Shown one piece after another: positions 54,576-63,646 of a stretch of 64,000 nucleotides of DNA. This DNA is from Bradyrhizobium diazoefficiens (lineage in GTDB: Bacteria > Pseudomonadota > Alphaproteobacteria > Rhizobiales > Xanthobacteraceae), in NCBI RefSeq assembly GCF_016616425.1, contig NZ_CP067101.1:4898001-4962000 (forward strand), given 5' to 3'. Below the pieces are notes generated by a model. The model worked only from the letters and a program-made list of their open reading frames with translations. It made no database searches and had not been told where the DNA came from. The translations under genes were made by a program, and so were the position numbers. The stretch's first letter is position 1. Every line of letters begins with the position of its first letter.

Positions 54576-54879
54576 TGGGCCACCGAGCTCCCTCCATTCG
54601 TTCGGCACCGATTTCCAATGAAGGCCGAATCGTCGATTTGTTCGGAACGGGTGGACCGCGACATGCTTAATTCAAACCTTTCCTAGGGGCGACAACCCTC
54701 TCTTGAGGTTTTCTCGATCCTCAAAGCCCCGCCGCTTGCGGGCTGTTCTTTGCCGCACGGCTACTGCGCGAACTGTGCAAGAACGACGTCCACAGCCGAT
54801 ATTCTCGCCGTCTACTTCGTTCACTCGCGTGTTGCTCACCCTTGCATGCCGGACCAAGCAAGATCATAAACGTGCTCTC
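54576..54879. other. No gene seen
   Basis: About 300 bp between hemN and the DUF6455 remnant hold no supportable gene. TTGAGG and CCTCAA form a short inverted repeat near 54700 of unknown meaning. Confidence 0.5.
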
Positions 54880-55304
54880 TCAGCAGCAGCACGGCCCGAG
54901 AGGGAGATCGACTGGATCAGGCTTCGGCTGGCGCCCCAGCGCTTCAATTGGGTTGGTGTTGGCGCGATTTTGGCTCTGGTGTAGCACCGCGGTGCCCGGT
55001 TCCAGCTCACGGTTGCAGCGCGATTTTCCCACCAGAGCGCGCATAGCAGCGTCACGTCGCGCAGTACGCCTGACTCCTTACGCGCAACGATCAGCCGCTC
55101 GACGCCGAGCGCCTTTGGCAGTTCATCCGGGCCTTGCCCTCCGCGGACAACGGGCATTTTGAGTTCGGTCCGCGAGATGCGGAGATCGTGCACGATCGAA
55201 TCAACATACGCGGCGCTGAGACCTCGGATGCAAGTGGCGTCGCGGAACCAGTCCGAAAACCTTGCCTTCAGCCTGGCTCTGATCAATTTTCGTTGCCGAT
55301 GCCA
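54880..55304 (-). pseudogene. Second DUF6455 copy, broken by two frameshifts
   Basis: The ATG at 55304 opens MASATKIDQ, but the family sequence continues in another frame (LIRARLKARFSDWFRDA, VDSIVHDLRISRTELKMPVV, GVLRDVTLLCAL). Near 55035 it shifts again, and the Cys-rich end SRCNRELEPGTAVLHQSQNR with EALGRQPKPDPVDLPLGPCC ends in TGA at 54880. It is clearly homologous to the intact gene at 41890-42342. The copy lies just downstream of fixS. Confidence 0.8.
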
Positions 55305-55363
55305 TCACACTCTCCCAACTCGGTTTGAGCGGTCCCAATATTGGCGCGGAAACGGCTGTTGCG

Positions 55364-55377
55364 TTGGGACAGATCAA
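55364..55377 (-). promoter_or_regulatory. Degenerate FixK-type box upstream of the DUF6455 remnant
   Basis: TTGGGACAGATCAA keeps TTG-N8-CAA and one ATCAA half, centred 66 bp before the remnant's ATG at 55304. Confidence 0.45.
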
Positions 55378-55404
55378 ACTTAACGACGATCTGCTGGACG
55401 GCGC

Positions 55405-55599
55405 TTACGAGCGCGCACCGTCCTTGTTCTCGAGCCGGCGCGCGGCCGCCGGCTCCGCGTCGTCATCGGCGATCGCCCGCCAGGCGGCACCATCGAGATC
55501 CTCATATTGGCCACTTTTAAGCGACCAGAGGAAGGCGGTGAGGCCTGCAAGTCCGAGCGCCAGCGCGAGCGGGACCAAAATGACCAGGATCTCCATCAT
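55405..55599 (-). CDS. fixS: Cytochrome cbb3 oxidase maturation protein CcoS/FixS
   Basis: The 64-residue protein has one N-terminal helix (ILVILVPLALALGLAGLTAF) followed by FLWSLKSGQYEDLDGAAWRA, the CcoS signature. CcoS is needed for heme and copper insertion into CcoN. The start overlaps the fixI stop as ATGA. Confidence 0.92.
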   Translation of the reverse strand: MMEILVILVPLALALGLAGLTAFLWSLKSGQYEDLDGAAWRAIADDDAEPAAARRLENKDGARS

Positions 55600-57785
55600 G
55601 AAATCTCCCGCAACGCGCTGCGCGCCCGCACCGAATTCAGCATGACGAGGATCGACGATCCGCTCATGGCTGCCGCCGCGATCAGGGGTGTCACGACGCC
55701 GCCGATCGCGACCGGCACCGCCAAAAGGTTATAACCGATCGCAAGCCACAGGTTTTGCTGCATCAGGTGCAGCGCCCTGCGCGAGACATCGATCGCTGCG
55801 AGGACCGGCGCCAGCGGGCGTCCGAGGAACACAAGATCGGCGGTTGCCTGGCTGAGATGGGCGGCCGAGATCGGCGACATCGAGACATGGGCTGCAGCGA
55901 GCGACGGCGCGTCGTTCAAGCCGTCGCCGACCATCAGCACCTTGAACCCGCGCTGCTTGAGCTCCTCGATCCGCGCGATCTTGTCGGCCGGCGTGACGCC
56001 GGCGCGCCATTCAGAAATACCCAGCGCGTGGGCGGCCGCCGTGACCGCCGGCTCGCGGTCACCCGACAGTATCTCGATGCCGAGATTGCGCGCCTTCAAC
56101 GCCGCGATCACCGCCTGCGCATCTGGACGCAGCCCTTGGCGCACCGAGAGAATGAATTTTTCGGTGCCCTTGCTGAAGGCCACCAGGGAGGCTTCAGCAT
56201 GCAGATTGGTGCCGTCGGCCAACGTCTCCGCGCCGCAGAAGGACGGACGACCGAGGCGAATTTCGACACCATCAACCACAGCGCGCACGCCTTGGCCCGC
56301 CTCCTCGACCGCACCGAGGATTGGCGACCTGGCGCCAGCGGCCTCCGCGACCGCGGCGGCCACCGGATGATGGCTCGACAGTGCGAGGCGGCCGGCGAGC
56401 CCAAAAATGGCCGCGGGAACATCGGCTGCATTCGTCACTTCGAGATCGGGCAGCGTCAGCGTGCCGGTCTTGTCGAAGATGACATGATCGACCTCGGCCA
56501 GCCGTTCGATCGCATCGCCTGAATTGAGCAGCACCCCCGACTTGAACATCGCGCCCGAGGCCACCGTTTGAACCGTCGGAATGGCGAGCCCAAGCGCACA
56601 TGGACAGGTGATAATCAGGACCGCGACACCGGTTACGATCGCATCGTGCCAGCTCGCACCCGCGATGACCCAGCCGAGAATTGTAATAAGCGCGGTGGCG
56701 TGAACCACCGGCGCATAGAGCCGCGAGGCGCGGTCGGCGAGCCGCATATAGCGCGAGCGCGCCTGCAGCGCATTGTCGAGCAGCCGCGTGATTTCAGCGA
56801 GCAGCGTCGCCTCGGACGCCGCCGAGACCCGCACCCGCAAGCTGCCGGAGATGTTCATCGATCCCGCATAGACCGGCGTACCCTGCTCGGCCGTGACATA
56901 GCGCGTCTCGCCGGTGATCAGGCTCTGGTCGATCTCGGATCGTCCCTCGATCACGGCGCCGTCGACCGCGCAGCGTTCGCCCGGTCGCAGCAGCACGATA
57001 TCGCCGGGATGGATCGCGGCCACCGGCACCTGCGAGATTTCGTCGGGGCCCACGAACTTCGCGGCCGTCTCCGCCTTCAGCGCCGCGAGATTGCCGGCGA
57101 CCGCGCGGGTCCGGCGCCGCATGTTCTGGTCGAGGAAGCGGCCGACCAAGAGAAAGGTCAGCAGCATGATCGCCGCGTCGAAATAGGCGTGCTCGGCGTG
57201 GTGGATGGTCTCGACCACGGACAGGCCGAGCGCCAGGATCACGCCGATCGAAATCGGGACGTCCATGTTGGTGGTCTTGGCGGACAATGCGCGCCAGGCC
57301 GAGCGGAAGAACGGCTGGCCGGCATAGGCCGCCGCCGGCAATGCGATCAGCGCCGACAACCAATGGAAGAAGTCGCGCTGCTCGGGCAGCATGTCCGAGA
57401 CATTGCCTGACCACACCGGGATCGACAACATCATCACGTTCATGGCGGCGAACGCCGCGACGCCCAGGCAGCGCAGCAGCAAGCGCGATTCGGCGATCTC
57501 CAATACCTCCGCGCTCTCGGTCTCGAATGGATAGGCCTTGTAGCCGAGTTCCTCGAGGCGATCGATGAATCGGCCTGGGTCGAGCGTTCCCGCCTTCCAT
57601 TCCAGCGCGACGCGATGGTCGGTGAGATTGACGCGCGCCAGCGTGACGTCGGGGATGGCGGACAGGCCGCGTTCGATCTTGGCCATGCAGCCGGCGCAGT
57701 GGACGCCCTCGACAGCGAGATCGATATGCTGGAGACCCGCGCCCGCGGCGCGGATGTAGTGAGAGAAATCGCGCGTCACCTGCAT
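55596..57785 (-). CDS. fixI: Copper-exporting P1B-type ATPase FixI/CcoI
   Basis: FixI/CcoI supplies copper for cbb3 oxidase assembly across the inner membrane. The 729 residues contain an N-terminal heavy-metal domain (GVHCAGCMAKIERG), eight helices, the CPC motif (ITCPCALGLAIP), the phosphorylation site DKTGTLTLPD, the nucleotide-binding SSHHPVAAAVAEAAG and the GDGLNDAPSLAAAHVSMS hinge. It is third in fixGHIS, 9 bp after fixH. Confidence 0.95.
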   Translation of the reverse strand: MQVTRDFSHYIRAAGAGLQHIDLAVEGVHCAGCMAKIERGLSAIPDVTLARVNLTDHRVALEWKAGTLDPGRFIDRLEELGYKAYPFETESAEVLEIAESRLLLRCLGVAAFAAMNVMMLSIPVWSGNVSDMLPEQRDFFHWLSALIALPAAAYAGQPFFRSAWRALSAKTTNMDVPISIGVILALGLSVVETIHHAEHAYFDAAIMLLTFLLVGRFLDQNMRRRTRAVAGNLAALKAETAAKFVGPDEISQVPVAAIHPGDIVLLRPGERCAVDGAVIEGRSEIDQSLITGETRYVTAEQGTPVYAGSMNISGSLRVRVSAASEATLLAEITRLLDNALQARSRYMRLADRASRLYAPVVHATALITILGWVIAGASWHDAIVTGVAVLIITCPCALGLAIPTVQTVASGAMFKSGVLLNSGDAIERLAEVDHVIFDKTGTLTLPDLEVTNAADVPAAIFGLAGRLALSSHHPVAAAVAEAAGARSPILGAVEEAGQGVRAVVDGVEIRLGRPSFCGAETLADGTNLHAEASLVAFSKGTEKFILSVRQGLRPDAQAVIAALKARNLGIEILSGDREPAVTAAAHALGISEWRAGVTPADKIARIEELKQRGFKVLMVGDGLNDAPSLAAAHVSMSPISAAHLSQATADLVFLGRPLAPVLAAIDVSRRALHLMQQNLWLAIGYNLLAVPVAIGGVVTPLIAAAAMSGSSILVMLNSVRARSALREIS

Positions 57786-57794
57786 GGCGCGACC

Positions 57795-58280
57795 TCAGTT
57801 CAGGATGACGCGATTGCGCGACAGAAACACACGCTCGCCCTTGGCATCGCCCTCGATCACGAGATCCCACTGGCCGGGTGCGACAGACGCGGCATTGCCG
57901 CGATAGATGCCGATGCCGACTTCGGTGAGCCCGACCGCAAGATCGGCACGCTTGTCGGTCGGCCGTTCCAGGCGTCCGCCAAACTTCAGCCCGGAGATCG
58001 GCTGGCCGCGGGCATCGCGGGCTTCAACCTGGACCGATGCGCCGCCGTCGTTGCGGCGCTCGATATGGGCGTTGACTTTCCATTTGCGCGCAGCCTGGTC
58101 CTGGGCCGCCGAGATCTCGCGGTCGTAAGTCAGGCCCGCGGCATAGGGGCTATCGACATCGGTGCCAGGCAGCGTCGCGATCGCGAGCTTCATCATGGTG
58201 ACGTTGACGCCGATCACGACACCGAAGAAAGCGACCAGCATCAGGAAGACCTTGGTTCCGGTCAGGGGATTGGATGCCAT
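57795..58280 (-). CDS. fixH: FixH/CcoH, cbb3 oxidase assembly protein
   Basis: The 161-residue protein has one N-terminal helix (VFLMLVAFFGVVIGVNVTMM) and a periplasmic beta domain with PYAAGLTYDREISAAQDQAA and GQWDLVIEGDAKGERVFLSR, as in FixH/CcoH. It interacts with CcoNP during assembly. It starts 15 bp after fixG. Confidence 0.92.
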   Translation of the reverse strand: MASNPLTGTKVFLMLVAFFGVVIGVNVTMMKLAIATLPGTDVDSPYAAGLTYDREISAAQDQAARKWKVNAHIERRNDGGASVQVEARDARGQPISGLKFGGRLERPTDKRADLAVGLTEVGIGIYRGNAASVAPGQWDLVIEGDAKGERVFLSRNRVILN

Positions 58281-58295
58281 GGCAGTCTCCTGATC

Positions 58296-59762
58296 CTAGG
58301 GCGCGACGAAATGGTCGGTGGTGGAAGCGACGACACCAAGTCCAATGTCCGTGAGATGGAAGTGCACCGGAATCGACTTCTCCGGATTGTTCTCCGCCGG
58401 CGCCGTGACGAGCAGCCGCAGCTCGCTGGTGGAGTCGCGCGGGACCACGATCATCGGCCGGTCCGGCGTCACCGAATCGACCCCGACGACGTGAATGATC
58501 AAATTGACCGGCCCGTCAGCGTCGATCGCGACGATGCGGTCATAGCCGCTCTTGTTGAGCAGCCGCACCGTATAGGCATTACGGATCGAGCCATCGCTAA
58601 GCTCGACCGCGACCGGATTGCGATCATGCAGCACGTTGATGTCGAGCAGGCTGCGCGTCGCCAGCGTGTAGAGCATGATACCGCCGACCGCCGCGATGAT
58701 TGCGCTATAGACGACGGTACGCGCCCGGACGATGCGGTAGATCGGCGCCTTGCCGTCCTGGCGGCGCTGGATGTTGATGTCGTTGTCGTAACCGATCAGG
58801 CGCTTCGGCCGGCCGATCTTGGTCATCACGTTGTCGCAGGCGTCGATGCAGAGCCCGCACTGGATGCATTCGAGCTGCGGTCCGTTGCGAATGTCGATGC
58901 CGGTCGGACAGACCGCGACGCATTGATAGCAGTCGACGCAGTCGCCGACCTGCTGGGCGAGTGCGCGCAGCTCCGCGGCCTTTTTGACCGAGGTACGCTT
59001 CTCGCCGCGGTCGTAGCGATAGGTGACGTTGAGCGCCCATTCGTCGGTCAGGGCCGCCTGGATCCGCGGCCACGGGCACATATAGGTGCAGACCTGCTCG
59101 CGCATGAAGCCGGCGAGCACATAGGTCGTCGCCGTGAGGATGCCGATCCAGGCATAGGCAACCATCGGCGCCTGGAAGGTGACGAGGTTCTTCACCAGCG
59201 TCGGCGCGTCGCTGAAATAGAGCACCCAGGCGCCGCCGGTCCACCAGGCGATCATCAGCCAGGTCGCGTGCTTGAGCACGATCTCGGAGACACGCTTGAG
59301 CGTCAGCGCGCCGGCCGATTTGTCCTTCCGCATCCGCTCGCGGCGATCGCCCTCGACCAGGCGTTCGACGGCATAAAACAGGTCGGTCCATACCGTCTGC
59401 GGGCAGAGATAGCCGCACCAGATGCGGCCGCCAACCGAGTTCATCAGGAACAGCGCCACCGCGGCGACGATTAGCAGACCCGTGAAGTAATAGACCTCCT
59501 GCGGCCACAACTCGATGAAGAAGAAATAGAAGCGGCTGTTGGGGAGATCGATCAGCACCGCCTGGCTGGGGGCACCGATGCCGCGATTCCAGCGCACGAA
59601 GGGCAGGAGGTAATAGACGCCGAGGCAGAACGCCATCAGGCCCCATTTGATCCGGCGGAAGGTACCGTTGACGCTCTGGGGATAGACTTTCTTGCGGGCT
59701 GCATAGAGCGGCCCGCTGTCGTCAGCCGGCGTGAGGTTTTTCGGGTTTACGGTCTTGTTCAT
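58296..59762 (-). CDS. fixG: FixG/CcoG, Fe-S membrane protein of cbb3 assembly
   Basis: This is the classical fixG at the head of fixGHIS. The 488 residues include GYLCPQTVWTDLFYAVERLV, QVCTYMCPWPRIQAAL, the cluster motifs CVDCYQCVAVCP and CIQCGLCIDACD, and an Ig-like C-terminus. It is paralogous to the copy at 44136-45563 but differs in the Tyr inside the first cluster motif. A TTG-N8-CAA box overlapping the hairpin at 59825-59868 lies 64 bp upstream. Confidence 0.95.
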   Translation of the reverse strand: MNKTVNPKNLTPADDSGPLYAARKKVYPQSVNGTFRRIKWGLMAFCLGVYYLLPFVRWNRGIGAPSQAVLIDLPNSRFYFFFIELWPQEVYYFTGLLIVAAVALFLMNSVGGRIWCGYLCPQTVWTDLFYAVERLVEGDRRERMRKDKSAGALTLKRVSEIVLKHATWLMIAWWTGGAWVLYFSDAPTLVKNLVTFQAPMVAYAWIGILTATTYVLAGFMREQVCTYMCPWPRIQAALTDEWALNVTYRYDRGEKRTSVKKAAELRALAQQVGDCVDCYQCVAVCPTGIDIRNGPQLECIQCGLCIDACDNVMTKIGRPKRLIGYDNDINIQRRQDGKAPIYRIVRARTVVYSAIIAAVGGIMLYTLATRSLLDINVLHDRNPVAVELSDGSIRNAYTVRLLNKSGYDRIVAIDADGPVNLIIHVVGVDSVTPDRPMIVVPRDSTSELRLLVTAPAENNPEKSIPVHFHLTDIGLGVVASTTDHFVAP

Positions 59763-59819
59763 CGCTTGGAATTTCTCGAAAAGGTGCGATTAAACCTAGA
59801 CCCGACACCGCCGCGTCAG

Positions 59820-59833
59820 TTGATCCAGCGCAA
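59820..59833 (-). promoter_or_regulatory. FixK-type box upstream of fixG
   Basis: TTGATCCAGCGCAA fits TTG-N8-CAA with one perfect ATCAA half. It is centred 64 bp before the fixG start and overlaps the left arm of the terminator hairpin of fixNOQP. Confidence 0.7.
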
Positions 59834-59868
59834 ACGGAGGCACTTTTGTTCACCTCCGTTTGCGCTGG
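59825..59868 (-). terminator. Strong hairpin between fixP and fixG
   Basis: A perfect 16-bp stem (CCAGCGCAAACGGAGG) with a 12-base loop starts 5 bases after the fixP stop. It lacks a U-tract on the minus strand, so it may stabilise the fixNOQP mRNA end or terminate only partly. Confidence 0.8.
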
Positions 59869-59873
59869 TTCGG

Positions 59874-60749
59874 CTATTTTCCGCCGCCCAGCGAGTGGAC
59901 GTAGACCGCCATCGCCTTGATTGTGGCGGGATCGAGCCGCCCTTCCCAGGCCGGCATCACGCCGGAGCGGCCTTGGCTGATGGTCTCGATCAGCGTTGCT
60001 TCGTCCGAGCCATAGAGCCAGATCTTGTCGGTCAGGTTCGGTGCGCCCACCTCCTGGTTGCCCTTGCCGCCATCGCCATGGCAAGCGACGCAATTCTCCG
60101 CAAAGATCTTCTCGCCCTTGGCGGCATCAAAACCGTTGCGGGTCGAAAGGCTGGACAGCGAGCGTACGTAATTGGCGACCGTGACGATCTCGTCCGGCTT
60201 CAGCACGCCGTCCCTGCCGAAGGCGAGCATCTGGCCCTCATGCGTCTTGGCGTGGCCGGAGCGCGCGCCGAACTGGATCGTCTGCATGATCTGATCGAGC
60301 GTGCCGCCCCACAGCCAATCGTCGTCATTCAGGTTCGGGAAGCCCTTGGCACCGGCAGCGCCAGAACCGTGACACGGTGCGCAATTGTCGCCGAACACGG
60401 TCTTGCCCTTGGCGCGAGCAAGTGCGAGCAGCGCCGGGTCCTTCTCGATATCGGCGAGCGAGGCTGCGCCCAGCGCCGCCATCTTGCCGCCGCGGATCTT
60501 CTCGAGGTTGGCGAGTTCGACCGCGACGTCGGCACGCGAGGAGTAGCCGAACATGCCCGTGGTGTTGCTGGAGATCAGCGGCCAGGCCGGATAGACGACC
60601 CAGTAGGCGATCGCCCAGACGATGGTGAGGTAGAAGGTGATCACCCACCAGCGCGGCAACGGCGTGTTGAGCTCCTTGATGCCGTCCCACTCATGTCCGG
60701 TTGTGGACTTGCCGGAGACGGAATCGATGTCGCTATGATGATCGGTCAT
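59874..60749 (-). CDS. fixP: cbb3 oxidase diheme cytochrome c subunit FixP/CcoP
   Basis: FixP carries electrons to FixO and FixN. The 291-residue protein has one N-terminal helix (WWVITFYLTIVWAIAYWVVY) and two periplasmic heme c sites, CAPCHGSGAAG and CVACHGDGGKG, each followed by a Met ligand region. It follows fixQ by 6 bp. Confidence 0.96.
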   Translation of the reverse strand: MTDHHSDIDSVSGKSTTGHEWDGIKELNTPLPRWWVITFYLTIVWAIAYWVVYPAWPLISSNTTGMFGYSSRADVAVELANLEKIRGGKMAALGAASLADIEKDPALLALARAKGKTVFGDNCAPCHGSGAAGAKGFPNLNDDDWLWGGTLDQIMQTIQFGARSGHAKTHEGQMLAFGRDGVLKPDEIVTVANYVRSLSSLSTRNGFDAAKGEKIFAENCVACHGDGGKGNQEVGAPNLTDKIWLYGSDEATLIETISQGRSGVMPAWEGRLDPATIKAMAVYVHSLGGGK

Positions 60750-60755
60750 GGTCTC

Positions 60756-60920
60756 TTACTCCTCCCGCAACGGCAGGTGTGCTGCCTCGTCGAACGCAGC
60801 CTTGTTACGGGGCCAAAATGCGTAGGCGATGATCGCGACAAAGATCGCGACGAACACTGGCGTCCAGATCGTGGTCACGAGACCGGACGCGAGATTGTCG
60901 AGTGTCAGAATGGCTTTCAT
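60756..60920 (-). CDS. fixQ: cbb3 oxidase subunit FixQ/CcoQ
   Basis: A 54-residue single-helix protein: MKAILTLDNLASGLVTTIWT, then PVFVAIFVAIIAYAFWPRN and a short charged tail. The position between fixO and fixP and the WPRNKAAFDEAA end are typical of CcoQ, which stabilises the complex. GGAGGAG near its end serves as the fixP ribosome site. Confidence 0.92.
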   Translation of the reverse strand: MKAILTLDNLASGLVTTIWTPVFVAIFVAIIAYAFWPRNKAAFDEAAHLPLREE

Positions 60921-60933
60921 CGTTGATGCCTTC

Positions 60934-61668
60934 TCAGCGAAGATTGGCTTTCTCGTTGTAGATCTTGAAGTCGACCAGCGTGCCGAGCATCTGCAGATAC
61001 GCGATCAGCGCGTCCATCTCGGTCGGCGTGCCGGGCTTGCCGTCGAAGTTGCGTACCGCCGCCTTGGCGTAGCGCTTGGCGAAGGCGTCGCCGCCGGCAT
61101 TGTCCGGATCGGCCTGGGCCTTCATGTCGGCGCCCGCATTGGCGATCTGGTCGTCGGTGTAGGGTACGCCGACGGTCTTCAGCGTACGCATGTGATCGGC
61201 GATCGCATCCGGATCGACTGCAGTCTGGGCCAGGAATGGGTAGCCGGGCATCACCGACTGCGGCACGATCGCGCGCGGGTTGGTCAGATGGGTGACGTGC
61301 CAGTCGTCGGAATATTTGGCGCCGACACGGGCAAGGTCCGGACCGGTGCGCTTGGAACCCCACTGGAACGGGTGGTCGAACATGCTCTCGGCGGCGAGCG
61401 AGAAATGGCCGTAGCGCTCGACCTCGTCGCGCAGCGGCCGGATCATCTGCGAGTGGCAGAGATAGCAGCCCTCCCGGACGTAGACGTTGCGTCCGGCGAG
61501 TTCCAACGGCGTGTAGGGCCTGACCCCGTCGACCTTCTCGATCGTGCTCTTGAGGTAGAACAGCGGGGTGATCTCGACGAGACCGCCGATTGCGATCACC
61601 AGCAGGATGCCGACGACCAGGACGATGGAGTTCTTCTCAAAGACTTGGTGGCGTGTCCAGAACGACAT
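60934..61668 (-). CDS. fixO: cbb3 oxidase monoheme cytochrome c subunit FixO/CcoO
   Basis: The ATG at 61668 ([20 protein letters not shown]) with a GGAG site gives 244 residues: one anchor helix, then a heme c domain with [20 protein letters not shown] and a distal Met near SVMPGYPFL. It passes electrons to FixN. It follows fixN by 11 bp. Confidence 0.96.
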   Translation of the reverse strand: MSFWTRHQVFEKNSIVLVVGILLVIAIGGLVEITPLFYLKSTIEKVDGVRPYTPLELAGRNVYVREGCYLCHSQMIRPLRDEVERYGHFSLAAESMFDHPFQWGSKRTGPDLARVGAKYSDDWHVTHLTNPRAIVPQSVMPGYPFLAQTAVDPDAIADHMRTLKTVGVPYTDDQIANAGADMKAQADPDNAGGDAFAKRYAKAAVRNFDGKPGTPTEMDALIAYLQMLGTLVDFKIYNEKANLR

Positions 61669-61679
61669 GGTGGGGCTCC

Positions 61680-63329
61680 TCATTCCGCCGGCTGAAGAGC
61701 GACGGGCATCTGGACTTCCGCCTCGCCGACGCGAACGGTCATCCAGAGATTATAGGCCATGATCAGCGCGCCGATCAGAAACAGACCGCCGCCGGCGGCG
61801 CGGATGACGTAGAAGGGATGCATCGCCTCGACGGTCTCGATGAAGGAATATTCGAGGAAGCCAAGCGAGGTGTAGGCGCGCCACATCAGACCCTGGAGGA
61901 TGCCGGACACCCACATCGCCGAGATGTAGAGGACGATGCCGAGGGTCGCGACCCAGAAGTGCCAGTTGACGAGCTTCAGGCTGTAGAGCCCCTTGCGATT
62001 CCAGGCCCACGGCACCAGGCAGTAGAGCGCACCGAAGGAGACGAAGCCGACCCAGCCGAGCGCACCGGAATGCACGTGCCCGATAGTCCAGTCGGTGTAG
62101 TGGCTGAGTGAGTTGACGATCTTGATCGACATCATCGGGCCTTCGAAGGTCGACATGCCGTAGAAGGCGACGGAGACCACGAGCATGCGCAGCACGGGGT
62201 CGGTACGCAGCTTGTCCCAGGCGCCCGACAGCGTCATCAGGCCGTTGATCATGCCGCCCCAGGAGGGCATCCACAGCATGATCGAGAAGGTCATGCCCAG
62301 CGTCTGCGTCCAGTCCGGCAGCGCCGTGTAGTGCAAATGGTGCGGGCCGGCCCAGATGTAGAGGAAGATCAGCGCCCAGAAGTGGATGATCGACAGCCGG
62401 TAGGAATAGATCGGCCGCTCTGCGCGCTTCGGGATGAAGTAGTACATGATGGCAAGGAAGCCGGCGGTCAGGAAGAAGCCGACCGCGTTGTGGCCGTACC
62501 ACCACTGGACCATGGCATCCTGGATGCCGCCCCAGACGATGTAGGACTTCGAGCCGAACACCGAGACGGGAAGCGCCGGATTGTTGCCGAGATGCAGGAC
62601 CGCGATCGTCACGATGAAGGCGAGGTAGAACCAGTTCGCGACGAAGATGTGCGGCTCCTTGCGCTTGATGATGGTGGCAAGGAAGACGAGCAGGTAGGCT
62701 ACCCAGACGATGGTGAGCCAGAGATCGGCATACCATTCCGGCTCGGCATATTCCTTCGACTGGGTGACGCCCAGCAGATAGCCGGTGCCGGCGATGAGGA
62801 TGAAGAAGTTGTAGCCCACCACGACGAACCACGGCGCGAGGTCACCGGCGAGGCGCGCGCGGCAGGACTTCTGCACCACGTAAAAGGAGGTCGCGATCAA
62901 CACGTTGCCGCCGAAGGCGAAGATCACGGCGGAGGTGTGCAGCGGTCGCAGGCGGCCGAAGCTGGTCCAGGGCAGATCGAAGTTCAGCGCGGGCCAGGCC
63001 AGCTGGGAAGCGATGAGGAGGCCGACCAAGAAGCCGGCAATGCCCCAGAACATCGCCATAAAGGAGGAGAACTTGATTGGGCCCATGTTGTAGTTCGGGC
63101 GCCCGTTGATCTCCGCCCGCGGCAGCGCCGCCGGACGCTCGTAATAACGGTTGACGATGACGAAGACCGCAGCAAGGCTCGCCGCAGCGCTGAGCGCGGC
63201 ATGAAAGGCGAACGGCGCATCGAGCGCCTTGGCCGAGGCGATCACGCAGAGGAAGGCGGTGACTGCAAACACGACAGCCAGGCCGCTTTCACCGATGGTC
63301 ATGGATTTGGAAATGGAGGGCTGGCTCAT
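61680..63329 (-). CDS. fixN: cbb3 cytochrome oxidase catalytic subunit FixN/CcoN
   Basis: FixN is the heme b/b3-CuB subunit of the high-affinity terminal oxidase for respiration at very low oxygen. The 549 residues form about twelve helices with heme and CuB ligands in [60 protein letters not shown] and [13 protein letters not shown]. It heads fixNOQP with a perfect FixK box 63 bp upstream. Confidence 0.97.
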   Translation of the reverse strand: MSQPSISKSMTIGESGLAVVFAVTAFLCVIASAKALDAPFAFHAALSAAASLAAVFVIVNRYYERPAALPRAEINGRPNYNMGPIKFSSFMAMFWGIAGFLVGLLIASQLAWPALNFDLPWTSFGRLRPLHTSAVIFAFGGNVLIATSFYVVQKSCRARLAGDLAPWFVVVGYNFFILIAGTGYLLGVTQSKEYAEPEWYADLWLTIVWVAYLLVFLATIIKRKEPHIFVANWFYLAFIVTIAVLHLGNNPALPVSVFGSKSYIVWGGIQDAMVQWWYGHNAVGFFLTAGFLAIMYYFIPKRAERPIYSYRLSIIHFWALIFLYIWAGPHHLHYTALPDWTQTLGMTFSIMLWMPSWGGMINGLMTLSGAWDKLRTDPVLRMLVVSVAFYGMSTFEGPMMSIKIVNSLSHYTDWTIGHVHSGALGWVGFVSFGALYCLVPWAWNRKGLYSLKLVNWHFWVATLGIVLYISAMWVSGILQGLMWRAYTSLGFLEYSFIETVEAMHPFYVIRAAGGGLFLIGALIMAYNLWMTVRVGEAEVQMPVALQPAE

Positions 63330-63385
63330 GCGGATTCTCTCTGAAAGAACACAGCGCCAGAAACCACATTCACCCTCGCGGGGAA

Positions 63386-63399
63386 TTGATCGAAATCAA
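63386..63399 (-). promoter_or_regulatory. FixK/FNR box upstream of fixN
   Basis: TTGATCGAAATCAA is a perfect TTGAT-N4-ATCAA match centred 63 bp before the fixN start. Confidence 0.9.
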
Positions 63400-63447
63400 G
63401 ATGGATGGATTTGCGTTAATATGAGCCGACACGCTGCCAGTTGAAGT

Positions 63448-63606
63448 GCCCTCTCCCTTGTGGGGCCCCTTGTGGGAGAGAGGCCGTGAGAAAGGTGCGG
63501 CAAACTCGTTTGGGTGAGGGGTCAGCTCCGCAGTGACAACTGTTTCGGTGGAGACAGACCCCTCATCCGGCGCTTCGCGCCACCTTCTCCCACAAGGGGA
63601 GAAGGG
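63448..63606. repeat. Intergenic inverted repeat element
   Basis: CCCTCTCCCTTGTGGGG near the left end and TCTCCCACAAGGGGAGAAGG near the right end are inverted copies, with inner arms TGAGGGGTC and GACCCCTCA. This is the pattern of palindromic mini-repeats widespread between genes of Rhizobiales. It lies in the fixN leader region beyond the FixK box. Confidence 0.75.
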
Positions 63607-63646
63607 AAGAAAAGAAGCCTCTCCGTAAAATCACGGGAGATCTTCG

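Noticed and set aside
57615..59474. Long plus-strand frame of 619 codons opposite fixI, fixH and fixG
   Set aside because: Antisense shadow; the minus-strand fix genes carry all catalytic motifs.
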